This document shows, in pieces, positions 6,921 to 7,886 of a stretch of 7,886 nucleotides of DNA. The notes below the pieces were generated by a model that ran no database searches, had not been told where the DNA came from, and worked only from the letters and a program-made list of their open reading frames with translations. The first letter of the stretch is position 1; each line of letters begins with the position of its first letter. The translations under genes were made by a program, and so were the position numbers. Source of the DNA: Clostridia bacterium (GTDB lineage: Bacteria > Bacillota_A > Clostridia > Oscillospirales > CAG-272); NCBI GenBank assembly GCA_017408625.1, contig JAFQUG010000224.1, forward strand, positions 1 through 7,886. The letters are read 5' to 3'.

Positions 6921-6949
6921 TTGACAAATATTTTTGTTTAATATATAAT
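6921..6949 (+). promoter_or_regulatory. Perfect-consensus promoter of the TIR gene
   Basis: TTGACA (6921-6926), a 17-base spacer and TATAAT (6944-6949): both hexamers and the spacing match the housekeeping sigma consensus exactly. Transcription would start near 6956. A second TATAAT at 6961-6966 has no good -35. Confidence 0.88.
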
Positions 6950-6980
6950 ATATATGTGTATATAATTTTGTGTTGATTTT

Positions 6981-6997
6981 TGACATTCGGAATGTCA
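6981..6997. promoter_or_regulatory. Perfect 8-1-8 dyad in the TIR gene leader (candidate operator or hairpin)
   Basis: tgacattc-g-gaatgtca is a 17-base perfect inverted repeat. It lies about 25 bases past the predicted transcription start and 5 bases before the ribosome binding site (7003-7007). Its position fits a repressor site behind a consensus promoter; an mRNA hairpin beside the ribosome binding site is the alternative. Confidence 0.55.
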
Positions 6998-7012
6998 TGC
7001 ATGGAGGAACCG

Positions 7013-7886
7013 ATGGTTTTTATCAGTTATAAAAGTGAAGAGTATGATATCGCAAGACGGCTGCGATTGATGCTTGAGGATCATTATTATTCGTGCTGGA
7101 TGGCACCGGAATCTATTCCCGGTGGCAGTAACTACATGCACGAGATCCCCAAGGCAATCCGTAAGTGCGATCTTTTTTTGCTGATCGTTTCGGAAACCTC
7201 GCAGCAGTCTCAGTGGGTTCAGAAGGAAATTGACCGTGCCGTGAAGTTCAACAAGCAGATCATTCCTTTTCACGTGGATGACTCTGAACTGATCGACGCG
7301 ATAGATTTTGTCATTTCCAATGCACAGCGTATCGAGGCGTATCACAACTTCGACGAAGCTTGTGAGGAGCTGCTTGAGGCGGTCCGTCGCGCACATCCTC
7401 CCGTCAAGGGACCCGACGGCCAGACTGCAGCGCAAGCCCCCAAGACCGAGAAGAAGCCTACTGAGGATGCGTCTGCCCCCGCAGGCGTCAATCCTGCATT
7501 GCTTGCTGCATTGGCAGCCGGAAATTCCAATCTGCCCCCCGATGTGCTGATGCAGCTTCTGGATAAGCTACCCCCCGAATACGTAGCGCAAATGATCCCC
7601 GGATACAACGCGCAAAATGCTGCAAAGCCCGCAGAGCCCGCGCCTATCCCCGAGCCCGAGCTGATCATGGATGTCCAGACCTGGGACGAGGATCCCTTTG
7701 CATTCCTGGACGGCGATCAAGGCATTTCCGCGCAAACCTGGGATGAGGATCCCTTTGCGATCACTGAGATTGAAGAGCTGCCCCCGGAGCCGGCTCCCGA
7801 GCCCAAGCCCGAGCCCGTAGCTCCCGCAGAGCAGCCCAAGCCTGCTCCCGAGATCCCGGCGGAGCCCGCGCCTGCGCCTGCCCCCA
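7013..7886 (+). CDS. TIR-domain protein with Pro/Glu-rich, repeat-bearing tail (partial, runs off the right edge)
   Basis: 291 codons are visible. ATG 7013 is chosen because GGAGG (7003-7007) lies 5 bases upstream and the protein then begins MVFISYKSEEYDIARRL, the usual TIR beginning. In-frame ATGs at 6992 and 7001 lack a proper upstream site. Residues 1 to about 126 form a TIR domain: FISYKS (first strand and loop), CWMAPESIPGGS (the BB-loop-like region), EIPKAIRKCDLFLLIVS and SQWVQKEIDRAV. Glu44 is the candidate catalytic Glu of NAD-cleaving TIRs (inference). Residues about 130-158 are a polar linker. Residues 159-199 are more hydrophobic and contain two LPP-headed 12-residue units. QTWDEDPFA occurs twice (222-230 and 241-249). 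From about residue 255 the protein is Pro/Glu/Ala-rich with mostly CCC and GAG codons. TIR proteins in bacteria act in NAD depletion, signalling or immunity; which applies here cannot be told without the C-terminus. It has its own promoter. Confidence 0.88.
   Translation, partial: MVFISYKSEEYDIARRLRLMLEDHYYSCWMAPESIPGGSNYMHEIPKAIRKCDLFLLIVSETSQQSQWVQKEIDRAVKFNKQIIPFHVDDSELIDAIDFVISNAQRIEAYHNFDEACEELLEAVRRAHPPVKGPDGQTAAQAPKTEKKPTEDASAPAGVNPALLAALAAGNSNLPPDVLMQLLDKLPPEYVAQMIPGYNAQNAAKPAEPAPIPEPELIMDVQTWDEDPFAFLDGDQGISAQTWDEDPFAITEIEELPPEPAPEPKPEPVAPAEQPKPAPEIPAEPAPAPAP
7534..7605 (+). repeat. Two LPP-headed 12-residue units in the TIR protein
   Basis: Residues 174-185 (LPPDVLMQLLDK) and 186-197 (LPPEYVAQMIPG) align as an imperfect tandem pair sharing LPP, an acidic residue, Gln at position 8 and hydrophobic positions around it. 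They could form a short helical hairpin or binding patch. The protein continues past the window, so more units elsewhere cannot be excluded. Confidence 0.55.
7676..7759 (+). repeat. Duplicated QTWDEDPFA motif in the TIR protein tail
   Basis: Two copies, at 7676-7702 and 7733-7759 (57 bases, 19 codons apart), encode the same nine residues with several third-base differences. The synonymous divergence suggests the peptide has been kept while the DNA drifted. Confidence 0.8.

Larger units (their letters stand above)
6556..7012. other. Divergent, partly AT-rich intergenic region
   Basis: 457 bases between the LRR lipoprotein gene (minus) and the TIR gene (plus). The left part carries the LRR gene leader and promoter. 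From about 6700 the sequence becomes very A/T-rich, ending in alternating TA runs (6940-6965) around the TIR gene promoter. An 81-codon plus-strand reading frame at 6696-6941 has no recognisable features or ribosome binding site and is not called. No RNA gene is recognised between 6700 and 6915. Confidence 0.65.

Noticed and set aside
6696..6941. 81-codon plus-strand frame in the AT-rich intergenic region
   Set aside because: No ribosome binding site, no family resemblance, and it overlaps the TIR gene promoter; Lys/Asn/Ile content simply reflects A/T richness.
1..7886. Mobile element, CRISPR array, tRNA or rRNA
   Set aside because: No spaced short-repeat array, transposase, terminal inverted repeat with target duplication, or RNA gene signature was seen on either strand.

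Overview
The window looks like chromosomal DNA from a gut-type Gram-positive anaerobe, most likely an uncultured member of the Clostridia. The reasons are near-consensus sigma-A promoters, strong AGGAGG-type ribosome binding sites, two lipoproteins with short lipobox signal peptides, a BspA-type leucine-rich-repeat surface protein with Cys-pair PTC-like repeats, and a stalk-like (copper amine oxidase N-terminal type) domain fused to a glycosidase-like barrel. The genes look moderately GC-rich; the leader region at about 6700-6990 is strikingly AT-rich. Genus and species cannot be told from this sequence.

Layout. (1) 1-3011, minus strand: a two-gene operon read right to left. The first gene (690-3011) is a 773-residue lipoprotein with a lectin-like region, a stalk-like domain and a C-terminal barrel resembling GH99/GH71 glycosidases. 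Twelve bases after its stop a second gene starts (677 and off the left edge). It encodes a close paralogue of the barrel alone, with no export signal. (2) 3012-3282: a divergent intergenic region with a good promoter for each side. (3) 3283-3972, plus strand: a 229-residue stand-alone protein with an NlpC/P60-like Cys...His arrangement. (4) 3973-4062: a convergent intergenic region with one strong, probably bidirectional terminator. (5) 4063-6555, minus strand: an 830-residue lipoprotein with a 9-residue tandem repeat linker, three Cys-pair repeats and 21 LRR_5 units interrupted by three copies of a YLG...NPYLVL module. (6) 6556-7012: a divergent AT-rich intergenic region with a promoter each way and a perfect 8-1-8 dyad in the leader of the next gene. 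(7) 7013 to the right edge, plus strand: an N-terminal TIR domain followed by a Pro/Glu-rich tail holding two sets of short internal repeats.

How the genes fit together. The two lipoproteins and the barrel paralogue suggest a surface-facing, glycan- or host-interacting lifestyle: the barrel proteins would act on or bind carbohydrate and the LRR protein would bind at the surface. The peptidase-like protein and the TIR protein each have their own strong promoter and form no obvious operon with the surface genes. No mobile element, CRISPR array, tRNA or rRNA was seen. The most unusual points are the tandem exported/non-exported barrel pair, the dyad placed between ribosome binding site and start codon of the large lipoprotein gene, and the TIR protein with its repeat-bearing tail and dyad-containing leader.
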